DNA of 64,000 nt. It comes from Cobetia sp. L2A1 (GTDB lineage: Bacteria > Pseudomonadota > Gammaproteobacteria > Pseudomonadales > Halomonadaceae). A program made the translations under genes and the position numbers. Positions 38,898 through 52,167 of this stretch are shown piece by piece. Within the stretch, counting starts at the first letter, position 1. Each line of letters begins with the position of its first letter. Location of the stretch: NCBI RefSeq assembly GCF_009796845.1, contig NZ_CP047025.1, forward strand, positions 620,001 through 684,000, given 5' to 3'. Under the pieces are notes generated by a model, which saw only the letters and a program-made list of their open reading frames with translations, did not search any database and was not told where the DNA came from.

Positions 38898-40117
38898 GTC
38901 GCCAGGCACAACTGAAAATCCCTGCTACCTATTTACGTGGCGGGACGAGCAAAGGGGTGTTCTTCCTACGCGATGAGCTGCCAGAGGCCGCCCAAGTGCC
39001 AGGCTCGGCACGTGATGCCTTGTTACTGCGAGTGATCGGCAGCCCTGACCCTTACGCCAAGCAGATTGATGGCATGGGGGGAGCTACCTCCAGTACCAGC
39101 AAGACGGTCATCATCAGCAAGAGCGAGCAGCCTGGACACGACGTCGACTATCTATTTGGACAGGTATCCATCGACTCGCCCTTTGTCGATTGGAGTGGGA
39201 ATTGCGGCAACCTGTCCGCTGCCGTGGGCCCCTTTGCCATCGAGAAGGGGTTGGTATCGGCTGAGCGGCTACCACAATACGGTATCGCGGAAGTCCGCAT
39301 CTGGCAGGTCAATATCAGCAAGACGATCATTGCGCGCGTACCGATGCATGAAGGGCGTGTGCAGGAAACGGGTGATTTCGAACTCGACGGCGTGACCTTC
39401 CCCGCGGCTGAAGTCGCGGTTGCCTTCCGCGACCCTGCGGCAGGCGAGGGCAGCATGTTCCCTACCGGCAATGTGATTGATGAGCTGGAGGTGCCGGAAT
39501 CAGTGGTGTCGGGCGGGCGGATTGAAGCAACACTGATCAACGCCGGTATTCCGACCATCTTCGTGCGTGCGGAAGATCTCGGTTACAGCGGTACTGAGCT
39601 TCAAGACGCGATCAATGGTGATGCTGCTGCATTGGCCCGCCTTGAAATGCTACGTGCCTATGGTGCGCTCCATATGGGGCTCATCAATGATCTGGCGGAA
39701 GCCGCGACTCGTCAGCACACACCTAAGGTGGCCTTCGTCGCAGCACCGGTGGATCACATGGTCTCCAGCGGCCGTGAGATCAAGTCAGATGAAATCGATC
39801 TTCTGGTCCGTGCCATGTCGATGGGCAAGCTGCATCACGCCATGATGGGGACTGCTGCGGTCGCCATCGCTGCTGCCGCTGCCGTGCCAGGCACTCTGGT
39901 CAATCTTGCGGCTGGAGGGAGTGAGGCAACCGGCATGTCGCGTGACTCGGTGTGCTTCGGCCATCCCTCTGGCACCTTGCGAGTGGGTGCCAGTGCCGAG
40001 TGGCGTGAAGAAGATGGCCGCGGGGAATGGACGGTCAGCGAAGCAGTGATGAGTCGTAGCGCGCGTATCCTGATGGAAGGCTGGATACGGGTGCCGACAG
40101 AAACACGGGGGCTTTAG
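38894..40117 (+). CDS. prpF: AcnD-associated isomerase PrpF
   Basis: Cis-trans isomerase of the 2-methylaconitate product of AcnD. 407 residues, diaminopimelate-epimerase-like fold. N-terminal PATYLRGGTSKGVFFL, DGMGGATSSTSKTVI, and DWSGNCGNLSAAVGP with the conserved Cys region are typical. AGGAGG lies inside the acnD end, 6 bases before the ATG, so it is translationally coupled to acnD. Confidence 0.95.
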   Translation: MSRQAQLKIPATYLRGGTSKGVFFLRDELPEAAQVPGSARDALLLRVIGSPDPYAKQIDGMGGATSSTSKTVIISKSEQPGHDVDYLFGQVSIDSPFVDWSGNCGNLSAAVGPFAIEKGLVSAERLPQYGIAEVRIWQVNISKTIIARVPMHEGRVQETGDFELDGVTFPAAEVAVAFRDPAAGEGSMFPTGNVIDELEVPESVVSGGRIEATLINAGIPTIFVRAEDLGYSGTELQDAINGDAAALARLEMLRAYGALHMGLINDLAEAATRQHTPKVAFVAAPVDHMVSSGREIKSDEIDLLVRAMSMGKLHHAMMGTAAVAIAAAAAVPGTLVNLAAGGSEATGMSRDSVCFGHPSGTLRVGASAEWREEDGRGEWTVSEAVMSRSARILMEGWIRVPTETRGL

Positions 40118-40152
40118 CCTGCGGCACTGGCGGCCGTTGCATGACAAATACT

Positions 40153-40193
40153 AGACCGGCCCTGCATGGGATGTGCAGCTGAGCCGGTCTTTT
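40153..40193 (+). terminator. Attenuator-like hairpin between prpF and prpD
   Basis: A two-part stem (outer gaccggc/gccggtc 40154-40160 and 40183-40189, inner ctgca/tgcag) followed by TTTT. It may terminate some prp transcripts before prpD. Confidence 0.6.
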
Positions 40194-40286
40194 ATATTCC
40201 AGATGACGTAGAAAGCGTAGTCAGCATATTCACCTGACGATGCAGTGCCAGGTACATGGTTCGATTCTCGATGGGAGAGCACCGAC

Positions 40287-41831
40287 ATGAGCGATACATT
40301 TCCAGAGACGCATTCAGAGACGCAAACTGATACCACGCAGGCCAGTGATAACCAGCGTCCTGATTATGACCCTGAGTTGCAGCAGATCGCCGATTACGTG
40401 ATGAATTACTGCCAGGGAGATGCGGAAGAAAAGCCTGGTCGTGAGGCGATGAATACGGCGCGACTGTGTCTGATGGATACGCTGGGCTGCGGCATCCTGG
40501 CGCTGCGTTTTCCCGAGTGCACCAAGCATCTGGGCCCATTGGTGGCTGGTACGCAGGTACCGCATGGAGCGCGAGTGCCGGGCACCAATCTGAGTCTCGA
40601 TCCGGTCAAGGCGGCATGGGATATCGGCTGTCTGATCCGCTGGCTCGACTATAACGATACCTGGCTCGCGGCGGAGTGGGGACATCCGTCGGACAATCTG
40701 GGCGGTATTCTGTCGGTGGCCGACCACCTGTCCCAGCAACGTGTCGCCGAGGGTGAACTACCGCTGGTGATGCGCGACGTGTTGGAAAGCATGGTCATGG
40801 CTCATGAGATTCAAGGCGTGCTGGCATTGGAAAACAGCTTCAATCGCGTCGGGCTCGATCATGTGCTGTTGGTCAAGGTGGCGACTGCTGCGGTGACCGC
40901 TCGTCTGATGGGGGCAACGCGTGATCAGCTACTATCGGCGCTGTCTCACGCCGTCGTCGATGGACACAGTCTGCGCACTTATCGGCATGCTCCCAATGCT
41001 GGATCACGCAAGAGCTGGGCGGCAGGCGATGCTACCTCACGTGGTGTGCGGCTGGCGGATATTGCGCTGCGTGGCGAGATGGGAATTCCTGCAGCGCTGA
41101 GTGCTCCGCAATGGGGCTTCAACGACGTAGCCTTCAGTCATCTCAACCACGATCTGTCGCTCAAGCCTGAAGGCGAGCGCCGGTTGCGTCTGTCACAGCC
41201 CCTTGGCTGCTACGTGATGGAAAATGTGCTGTTCAAGGTCAGTTTCCCTGCCGAGTTTCATGCACAGACAGCTGCCGAGGCAGCAGTGCTCTTGCATCCT
41301 GTGGTGTGTGAGCGGTTCGATGAGATTGAACGTATCGAGATCACCACGCATGAGTCAGCGATTCGCATCATTTCCAAGCAGGGGGCGTTAGCCAATGCGG
41401 CAGATCGTGATCACTGCCTACAGTACATGGTGGCCGTGCCGCTGATCTTTGGTGATCTGACGGCTGAGCATTACGAGGATGACTTTCATGCGGCACATCC
41501 AGAGATCGATCAGCTACGAGACAAGATGGTAGTCCGTGAGTCACCACGTTATAGCCGCGAGTACCTGGCGCCTGACAAGCGCTCAATCGCCAATGCCCTG
41601 CGCGTGGTCTTCTGTGACGGCACTCAGACTGACGAAGTCGTGGTTGAATATCCGCTTGGTCATCGTCGTCGCCGCGATGAAGCGCTTGCACCACTGACGG
41701 CCAAGTATCGAGCCAATCTGGCGACCTGTTTCCCCGTTGCGCGCTGCGATGCTTTACAGGCACTTTTCAGTGATCAGGCGGCGCTGGAGTCGATGCCAGT
41801 GCATCGTTTCATGCATTACTGGATACGTTGA
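40287..41831 (+). CDS. prpD: 2-methylcitrate dehydratase PrpD
   Basis: Iron-sulfur-free dehydratase of the methylcitrate cycle, MmgE/PrpD family. 514 residues, about 25 longer than usual because of a Thr/Ser-rich N-terminus. Family blocks: [73 protein letters not shown] and [13 protein letters not shown], all given as parts of longer conserved segments. The frame is open from 40245; the ATG at 40287 follows GGGAGAG. Last gene of the prp operon, which therefore has both dehydration routes. No prpE gene is present. Confidence 0.94.
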   Translation: MSDTFPETHSETQTDTTQASDNQRPDYDPELQQIADYVMNYCQGDAEEKPGREAMNTARLCLMDTLGCGILALRFPECTKHLGPLVAGTQVPHGARVPGTNLSLDPVKAAWDIGCLIRWLDYNDTWLAAEWGHPSDNLGGILSVADHLSQQRVAEGELPLVMRDVLESMVMAHEIQGVLALENSFNRVGLDHVLLVKVATAAVTARLMGATRDQLLSALSHAVVDGHSLRTYRHAPNAGSRKSWAAGDATSRGVRLADIALRGEMGIPAALSAPQWGFNDVAFSHLNHDLSLKPEGERRLRLSQPLGCYVMENVLFKVSFPAEFHAQTAAEAAVLLHPVVCERFDEIERIEITTHESAIRIISKQGALANAADRDHCLQYMVAVPLIFGDLTAEHYEDDFHAAHPEIDQLRDKMVVRESPRYSREYLAPDKRSIANALRVVFCDGTQTDEVVVEYPLGHRRRRDEALAPLTAKYRANLATCFPVARCDALQALFSDQAALESMPVHRFMHYWIR

Positions 41832-41957
41832 GGTTGTCTCTGCCGGTGCATAGGCGAGAATGCCGCGTTGGCAAGCTCCAGCGTTATCCGCTGGTGCCAA
41901 GGCGCGGCATGGGTAAACTGAAGGCCTCTACGCAAGGGATTACACAAGGGACTCCTC

Positions 41958-42548
41958 ATGAAGACACTCCTGCTGCTCGGCGGTATCGCACTGATCGTCA
42001 TTTATGTGATTGCCATCTACAACAAGTTGGTCAGTCTGCGCGGGCGCTTTGAAAATGCCTTTGCCCAGATCGAGGTGCAGCTCAAACGGCGTTACGATCT
42101 GATTCCAAATCTGGTCGAGACAGCCAAGGGCTATCTAAGTCATGAGCGCGAGACACTTGAAGGTGTGATCAATGCACGCAACAAGGCGATGGCGGCACTG
42201 AATGCCGCGGCTGCGCATCCCGGCAGCATGGACAAGCTGGCGAGCCTGGCGGGTGCAGAGCAAGGGCTGGCGGCGAGTCTCGGCAAGCTTGATGTGGTGG
42301 TCGAGGCCTATCCGGAACTCAAGGCAGACCAGACCATGAGTGACTTGATGGAAGAGCTGACGGCTACCGAGAATCGCGTCGCCTTCGCGCGCCAGGCATA
42401 TAACGATGCCGTGACCGATTACAACGTCTATCGCCAGAGCTTCCCGCAAGTGATGCTCGCGCCGACCTTCGGCCATCGCAGTGATGCAGGCCTGCTGGCC
42501 TTTGATGACAGCGTGAAGATCCGTCAGGCGCCGGATGTCAGCTTTTGA
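41958..42548 (+). CDS. lemA: LemA family protein
   Basis: 196-residue protein with one N-terminal membrane helix (about 3-22) and a helical soluble domain. LemA signature: YNKLVSLRGRFENAFAQIEVQLKRR followed by YDLIPNLVETAKGY, ENRVAFARQAYNDAV and YNVYRQSFPQ. The molecular role is unknown in most bacteria; LemA genes are often paired with a membrane protease or TPM-domain protein, as here. A weak ribosome site precedes the ATG. It is followed after 40 bases by the M48 gene. Confidence 0.92.
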   Translation: MKTLLLLGGIALIVIYVIAIYNKLVSLRGRFENAFAQIEVQLKRRYDLIPNLVETAKGYLSHERETLEGVINARNKAMAALNAAAAHPGSMDKLASLAGAEQGLAASLGKLDVVVEAYPELKADQTMSDLMEELTATENRVAFARQAYNDAVTDYNVYRQSFPQVMLAPTFGHRSDAGLLAFDDSVKIRQAPDVSF

Positions 42549-42588
42549 TGAATCAGCCTCAACGAAATGATATGGGCCATGATCTCGG

Positions 42589-44493
42589 ATGAACTTCTAT
42601 CACGAACAGGACAGTGCTCGCCGGAGAACGCGGCTATTGCTGCTGGCCTTCATCATCATGTCGCTGGTGGTCTCGTTGGCTGCCGGTGCTGTGGTACATA
42701 TCGCCATCAGCAGCTTTCTTGGTCGGCCGGCCGCCACGACATTTGTGTATGTGATGCCGGTCGCCAGCATCATCTTTCTGTGCAATGCCTTCGTTGCGGC
42801 ACGTGAGTTGCGTCGTTTGCAGCAGGGTGGAGCAGTGGTCGCCGCGCGACTGGGTGGTCAGTTGGTGGATGTCGAAACACAGAACTCCTCGGAGCGGCGT
42901 GCACTGAATGTGGTCGAGGAGATGGCGATTGCCGCCAACTTGCCGCCGCCACAACTATTCGTATTACCCCATGAAGCGATGATCAACGCCTTCGCGGCGG
43001 GGTATCGACCCCATGATGCGGTGATCGCGCTTAGTCGCGGAGCATTGGAGCAGTTGGATCGCAATGAGTTGCAAGGCGTCGTTGCGCATGAGTTCGCTCA
43101 TATCGCCAATGGCGACATCCGACTCAACCTGCGGCTGGCGAGTGCCGTGCATGGTCTGGTGTTTCTCTCCGAGGCAGGACGCTTCTTGATGGGGGCTGGC
43201 CGCATGGGTGTGCTGGTAGGCGGTGTGAGTTCTTCTCGCTCAGACAAGAAAGGTGGCATGGGCAAGTTGATGCTACTTGGTGTGGCACTATGGCTGCTGG
43301 GAAGTCTCGGTGGGCTTGGTGGGCGGCTATTGCAGCGTGGGGTGTCACGTTCCCGTGAGTACCTTGCTGACGCGAGTGCTGTACGCCTGACGCGCTTGCC
43401 TGATGGGATAGCGTCGGCACTCAAACGTATTGGCGGGATGGGGTGGCAGGGGCGTATTCAGCATCCACGTGCCATGACGTATAACCATCTGTTCTTTGTC
43501 GAGACGCGCCCACCTTGGCTGACCGGGTGGTTTGATTCGCATCCGCCGCTGGACGATCGTATTCGACGCCTGGAGCCGCGCTGGGACAATCAATATCTAT
43601 CGGTACGTCAGCAGCCGGTGCATACCTTTGAACAACAAGCACCCATCGGGTCAGAAATGCTGGGGGGGATGATGGCCGGTGTGGCTGGTGCGGTCGTCAT
43701 GAACAAGCTCGCGCAGGCACGTGGTGAGCTCGAAAACCTGACGCTGTCGCGCTTTCTATGCCCGCAATTGGTAGTGGCGATGATTGCGCCAGATGACCTC
43801 AAGCATCGTGGCGTGTGGTTTACCGAGCTTGAGCGCCAACATGAGTGGCTGGATGGCAAGCGAGTCCGTGAGGCGCGTCAGCGGCTCGAGACCTTGCCGA
43901 GAAGAGAGTGGATTGCCTTGCTAAGTCGCCTGCTGCCGCGCTGGCGTGAAGCAGATGAGCGTGCGCACCGAATGCTCAAGGCACTAATACCCCCCAATGA
44001 TCTCTTTAGCTGGTGCTTATGGCAGCTATTGATGGAATCGCTGGACCCCAGGGTAGACCGCAAGAGCGATTCGCTGGGGCTGAATCAATGTCGGGAAGCA
44101 TGCCAGCATTGGCTTGGATTGATGGTAGGTATGATGGATGACGAGACGTTACGGCAAGAAGTCTTTGAAGAGGCGACGGCTGAGCTTGGCATGGTACTGG
44201 AGTATTCGGTCACAGCGGCGGGTATTGCTAACCCAGCATTACGTTGCCGCTATCTCACTCATCTTGCGCATCTGCGGCCTATGGACAAGCAGCGCTGGTT
44301 TGCGGCACTTGTCCAGGTCGTGCATACCGATCAGCAGGTAGTAGATGAAGAGGTCGCCTTGCTGACAGTGCTTGCACGGGTGATGCAGTTGCCTGAGGCG
44401 CGCCTGGAAGCCGCGTTGGAGATAAGGGTGCGTTCACAGGGTGGCTGGCATGCACAGCCAGTCTCTCACTCGGCTGGCGACAAGCAGGCCTGA
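42589..44493 (+). CDS. Long M48-family membrane metalloprotease
   Basis: 634-residue protein. Two N-terminal membrane helices (about 17-40 and 52-70), a zinc-protease domain with HEFAH (167-171) and the third ligand Glu in SREYLADASA (about 257), and a third hydrophobic stretch (about 227-247) between them, as in HtpX. HtpX has about 290 residues; here about 310 further residues follow. The last ~100 (DDETLRQEVFEEATAELG to the end) are helical, and the block HTDQQVVDEEVALLTVLARVMQLP looks like a TerB-type domain. The pairing with lemA recurs in other bacteria. Likely role: membrane protein quality control; not shown. Confidence 0.85.
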   Translation: MNFYHEQDSARRRTRLLLLAFIIMSLVVSLAAGAVVHIAISSFLGRPAATTFVYVMPVASIIFLCNAFVAARELRRLQQGGAVVAARLGGQLVDVETQNSSERRALNVVEEMAIAANLPPPQLFVLPHEAMINAFAAGYRPHDAVIALSRGALEQLDRNELQGVVAHEFAHIANGDIRLNLRLASAVHGLVFLSEAGRFLMGAGRMGVLVGGVSSSRSDKKGGMGKLMLLGVALWLLGSLGGLGGRLLQRGVSRSREYLADASAVRLTRLPDGIASALKRIGGMGWQGRIQHPRAMTYNHLFFVETRPPWLTGWFDSHPPLDDRIRRLEPRWDNQYLSVRQQPVHTFEQQAPIGSEMLGGMMAGVAGAVVMNKLAQARGELENLTLSRFLCPQLVVAMIAPDDLKHRGVWFTELERQHEWLDGKRVREARQRLETLPRREWIALLSRLLPRWREADERAHRMLKALIPPNDLFSWCLWQLLMESLDPRVDRKSDSLGLNQCREACQHWLGLMVGMMDDETLRQEVFEEATAELGMVLEYSVTAAGIANPALRCRYLTHLAHLRPMDKQRWFAALVQVVHTDQQVVDEEVALLTVLARVMQLPEARLEAALEIRVRSQGGWHAQPVSHSAGDKQA

Positions 44494-44688
44494 TGGGCGC
44501 GGGAATGGTAGATGGGTGTAGGGCGCTAAAGTAAAAGGACATTCCTGCCTAAAAGGCCTTGCGCTGAACCAGTTCGGTGCGTAAAGTACGCATCCGCTGC
44601 CGGTGACGCAGGGCGTTACCAGCGGTGAAAGAGGTGTGCAGGTGATTGTTTCGATTGATGTTTTTCAAATCTCTCCGAAACACTCCAC
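44494..44688. other. Upstream region of the rRNA operon
   Basis: No gene seen. The stretch 44641-44688 before the P1 -35 box is AT-rich and could act as an UP element. Confidence 0.45.
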
Positions 44689-44716
44689 TTGACAATCCCG
44701 GCAGATTCGCTAGAAT
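44689..44716 (+). promoter_or_regulatory. rRNA operon promoter P1
   Basis: TTGACA (44689-44694) and TAGAAT (44711-44716) with a 16-bp spacer, preceded by an AT-rich UP-like stretch. Confidence 0.85.
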
Positions 44717-44807
44717 ACGCCGCACACCTTACGGAACACGTGAACGGGCATCGCCCCTCACTACTTGATGATGCTTAGAGGCAGTCGACTGACTCATCAC
44801 CAAGTGC

Positions 44808-44835
44808 TTGACTTCTCAAGCGTTCCTGGTAGAAT
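44808..44835 (+). promoter_or_regulatory. rRNA operon promoter P2
   Basis: TTGACT (44808-44813) and TAGAAT (44830-44835), spacer 16 bp, about 120 bp downstream of P1, the usual tandem layout. Confidence 0.8.
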
Positions 44836-44858
44836 ATGCCTCCTCGCTTAACAGCGAC

Positions 44859-44870
44859 GCTCTTTAAAAA
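44859..44870 (+). promoter_or_regulatory. boxA antitermination element, 16S leader
   Basis: GCTCTTTAAAAA fits the rrn boxA consensus (TGCTCTTTAACA). A second copy is before 23S at 46924. Confidence 0.75.
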
Positions 44871-44873
44871 TTT

Positions 44874-44902
44874 GATCAGGTAATTCGTGTGAGCGCTTGC
44901 CG
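44874..44902 (+). other. 16S processing stem, 5' arm
   Basis: Almost fully complementary to 46562-46591 after 16S. The pair forms the long stem that RNase III cuts to release pre-16S. Confidence 0.8.
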
Positions 44903-45001
44903 ATGAGTGGTGACAAGGTCACCAAATATCGGAGCAAGCCTCTCACGAGAAGTTTGACTCTGAACCAAGTTTGGTCTGCTTAACAGACTATCAAGCTTAT
45001 C

Positions 45002-46541
<1,540 letters not shown>

Positions 46542-46561
46542 TCGACACTGTTTATCGCTCG

Positions 46562-46591
46562 CGGCAAGTGCTCACAACGAATTACCTGATC
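46562..46591 (+). other. 16S processing stem, 3' arm
   Basis: Pairs with 44874-44902 across the 16S gene. Confidence 0.8.
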
Positions 46592-46617
46592 AAGTTAGTT
46601 TATCGAGTAGTAGTGTC

Positions 46618-46694
<77 letters not shown>

Positions 46695-46735
46695 AAAGCT
46701 TCGTGCTTTTGTCGACACGGTTTTGCCGACTTTGA

Positions 46736-46811
46736 GGGGCCATAGCTCAGCTGGGAGAGCGCCTGCCTTGCACGCAGGAGGTCAGCGGTTCGATCCCGCT
46801 TGGCTCCACCA
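46736..46811 (+). tRNA. tRNA-Ala (TGC)
   Basis: 76 bases with encoded CCA end. Acceptor GGGGCCA/TGGCTCC, anticodon TGC at 46769-46771, TTCGATC loop. Second spacer tRNA. Confidence 0.97.
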
Positions 46812-46923
46812 CAAAGACGACAGTTCACGCTTCTACTACCTGATAACGCTGACAGTTCACAGTGACAAGCATATCGCCTTCCTCGTGAAGGTTGTGTGAC
46901 TTCTCACTGTTCACTGAACAGCC

Positions 46924-46934
46924 GCTCTTTAACA
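46924..46934 (+). promoter_or_regulatory. boxA antitermination element before 23S
   Basis: GCTCTTTAACA, exact match to the core rrn boxA. The following bases 46938-46950 pair with 50015-50027 beyond 23S to form the 23S processing stem. Confidence 0.8.
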
Positions 46935-47043
46935 ATGTGAATCATGCTGACGATGGATATGTGCGCCAAGCATATGTCCGTCAAACGATATGTCGGAGTT
47001 GTTCGACAATTCGTAATCCTTGACAGACCCCTTGGGGTTATAT

Positions 47044-49933
<2,890 letters not shown>

Positions 49934-50087
49934 TAACACCCAAGGGGTTTGCTTCGGCGAACCGCCGGGATTACGACACATGACAGTGTGCGTCAGACAG
50001 CTCCGACATAGCGTTCAGCATGATTCATATTGCGAGTCACGAGGCCCAAAAGCCTTGAGACTCAGGTACCGCAAGGTGCCACCGTTT

Positions 50088-50206
50088 CGCCTGACGACCA
50101 TAGCGAGCGTGAACCACCCGATCCCATGCCGAACTCGGAAGTGAAACCGCTTAGCGCCGATGGTAGTGTGGAGTTTCTCCATGTGAGAGTAGGTCATCGT
50201 CAGGCA
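50088..50206 (+). rRNA. rrf: 5S ribosomal RNA
   Basis: About 119 bases. Helix I pairs GCCTGACGA with TCGTCAGGC; the core CCCATGCCGAACTCGGAAGT and GCGCCGATGGTAGTGTGG are standard. Exact ends may shift by one or two bases. Confidence 0.95.
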
Positions 50207-50214
50207 CTTATACT

Positions 50215-50254
50215 GAACCGCCCCTGTAGCCTTGCTACAGGGGCGGTTCTCTTT
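50215..50254 (+). terminator. rRNA operon terminator
   Basis: Perfect 16-bp stem (50215-50230 and 50234-50249), 3-base loop, then TCTTT. Confidence 0.93.
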
Positions 50255-50379
50255 GCAAGTCAAAAAGTATGCGTGAGATGTACCACTTCGGTGATTCAGT
50301 CACCGTCGCCATGCGTGCACGCTTGTAGAAGGCAGGGGCGAGAGGCTAGACTCCCGAGCCTTCTGTACTGGAGATGATG

Positions 50380-51447
50380 ATGCAACCCCAAGAACTGTTG
50401 CTGTATTGCCGCCCCGGCTTTGAAGCCGATCTGGCCGCGGAAGTCTGCGAGAAAGCCGCTTATCTAGGCGCGCCGGGTTACCCCATTGCGGCACGTAACA
50501 GTGGCTTTGTGCGTTACGTGGTGACTGGTGACGAGCCCGCCAATACTCTGCATCGTGAAATGCCATTGGAAGCCCTGGTATTTGCACGCCAGACGCTCGT
50601 GGCATTGGAGCCGATGGTGGGCATGTCACGTGAAAACCGCGTCTCTCCGATTCTGCAGCAGGTCGTTGATGCTGGCTGGAGCTTTGAAGAGATTCGACAT
50701 GAAATGCCGGATACCAATGATGGTAAATCTCTATCAGGGCTTGGCAAGGCGGTAGGCCGTCCGTTGGAGTCTGCACTCAAGAAGCGCGGTGCACTGCGTC
50801 GCAAAGCGGGTGGGCGTGCACTACACGTGTTCTGGACGGATGGCGATGAAGTACAGCTTGGGATGAGCTTCCCGGGTAATCGCAGCGAGTATGCCAATGG
50901 TATTCGTCATCTGCGTTCACCGAGCCGTGCACCAAGCCGATCTACGCTCAAACTGGAAGAAGCGTGGCATGAATTTGTGCCGCGCGATCAGTGGGAGCGT
51001 CGTATTGCCACTGGTATGCAGGCCGCTGACTTGGGCGCTGCCCCGGGCGGCTGGACCTTTCAACTGGTAGAGAAGGGCATGTTCGTGTTCGCCATTGATA
51101 ATGGCCCCATGAACAAGGATCTGATGGCGACGGGACAGGTAGAGCATCTTAAAGAAGATGGTTTTACCTGGGAGCCGCCGCTACGTCTTGACTGGTTGGT
51201 CTGCGATATCGTTGATCGCCCCATCCGCGTGACAGAGATGGTCGAGCGATGGCTGAAGAAGCGCTGGTGCAATGAGGCCGTTTTCAACCTCAAGTTGCCG
51301 ATGAAGCAGCGCTGGAAGGAAGTGTCACGCTGCCTGGACTATCTCGCACAAAGTCTTGAGAACTCCCATGTTGGGGCTGAGATTCGCTGCCGCCATCTCT
51401 ACCATGATCGAGAAGAAGTCACTGTTCACGTGCGAATCACGCACTAG
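50380..51447 (+). CDS. rlmM: 23S rRNA 2'-O-ribose methyltransferase RlmM
   Basis: Methylates the ribose of C2498 in 23S rRNA with S-adenosylmethionine. About 355 residues. N-terminal THUMP-like part (1-160, LLLYCRPGFEADLAAEV at the start), then the Rossmann methyltransferase domain with the SAM motif ADLGAAPGGWTFQLV and the motifs LVCDIVDRP and LKLPMKQRWKEV carrying the K-D-K-E set. Three ATGs occur in a row from 50374; the third, at 50380, has the best spacing (7) from GGAG. It lies directly behind the rRNA operon it acts on. Terminator at 51481. Confidence 0.95.
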   Translation: MQPQELLLYCRPGFEADLAAEVCEKAAYLGAPGYPIAARNSGFVRYVVTGDEPANTLHREMPLEALVFARQTLVALEPMVGMSRENRVSPILQQVVDAGWSFEEIRHEMPDTNDGKSLSGLGKAVGRPLESALKKRGALRRKAGGRALHVFWTDGDEVQLGMSFPGNRSEYANGIRHLRSPSRAPSRSTLKLEEAWHEFVPRDQWERRIATGMQAADLGAAPGGWTFQLVEKGMFVFAIDNGPMNKDLMATGQVEHLKEDGFTWEPPLRLDWLVCDIVDRPIRVTEMVERWLKKRWCNEAVFNLKLPMKQRWKEVSRCLDYLAQSLENSHVGAEIRCRHLYHDREEVTVHVRITH

Positions 51448-51480
51448 GTTCAGCGCCTGAAGCCGTAGTCTGACGTATCA

Positions 51481-51521
51481 AAAAAATCCCACGCCTGTGA
51501 TTACAGTGCGTGGGATTTTTG
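51481..51521. terminator. Bidirectional terminator, rlmM / monooxygenase-like gene
   Basis: A 13-bp stem (51482-51494 and 51508-51520) with a small interrupted upper helix, A-run and T-run. Between convergent genes. Confidence 0.85.
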
Positions 51522-51552
51522 TTTCCTGGGCAAACCAGTAAGCAGAGCGCAC

Positions 51553-51837
51553 TCAGGTATGCTCGAGCATCACAATGCGTTCAGGCTGAGACAGCATAGG
51601 ACCGAGACGCGCCATCATTCGCTCTCTTGCGTTGCTGACCGACCATTCCTGCCAAGCCCTTGCATCCCGCCACGAGGTGATCACAATACGATGACCTGGC
51701 CGACCGCCTTCCACCAGGTTCTCACCAGAAATGAAGCCTTGTGCATGCATGGCCTCTCTTACGACTTCTCGTGAGGCCTGTTCGTAATCCTGTTCCAGCC
51801 CCGGCATGATGTGCCGTTCGATCAGTACCTTGATCAT
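51553..51837 (-). CDS. Antibiotic biosynthesis monooxygenase (ABM) domain protein
   Basis: 94-residue single-domain protein of the dimeric alpha-beta barrel ABM superfamily. Marks are the N-terminal MIKVLIERHIMPGLEQDYE, GFISGENLVEGG and SWRDARAWQEWSVSNARERM. Such proteins include quinol monooxygenases, heme-degrading enzymes and proteins of unknown role; heme- or quinol-specific residues cannot be judged. Divergent from tusA with a shared promoter region of 58 bases. Confidence 0.8.
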   Translation of the reverse strand: MIKVLIERHIMPGLEQDYEQASREVVREAMHAQGFISGENLVEGGRPGHRIVITSWRDARAWQEWSVSNARERMMARLGPMLSQPERIVMLEHT

Positions 51838-51895
51838 GCCTGTCTCCCCATTTTACACATGCCGTCTTTTGGCGGCAGGATTTCAGGAGTCTTCG

Positions 51896-52141
51896 ATGAC
51901 CGATACTACTCTGCCTATACCAGATGCTGAGCTTGAAACCAGTGGTTTATATTGCCCTGAACCTATCATGATGCTGCATAACAAGGTGCGTGAGATGGCT
52001 TCAGGAGACTTGCTCCGAGTGGTCGCGACAGACCCCGCGACCACTCGGGATGTGCCCAAATTCTGTGCTTTTCTTGGGCACACTCTAGAGCTAAGCCACG
52101 AAACGCCTGAGCAGTTCCTGTATTACATCCGTATCAGCTGA
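51896..52141 (+). CDS. tusA: Sulfur carrier protein TusA
   Basis: 81-residue sulfurtransferase that accepts persulfide sulfur from IscS for tRNA 2-thiouridine and other uses. The reactive Cys is in the CPxP motif LYCPEPIMMLHNKV; ATDPATTRDVPKFC and YYIRIS complete the fold. The frame is open from 51806, overlapping the divergent gene; the ATG at 51896 follows AGGAG by 7 bases and gives the family length. Confidence 0.95.
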   Translation: MTDTTLPIPDAELETSGLYCPEPIMMLHNKVREMASGDLLRVVATDPATTRDVPKFCAFLGHTLELSHETPEQFLYYIRIS

Positions 52142-52167
52142 TCTCCGTTAGCCAGTAGATCCAGATG

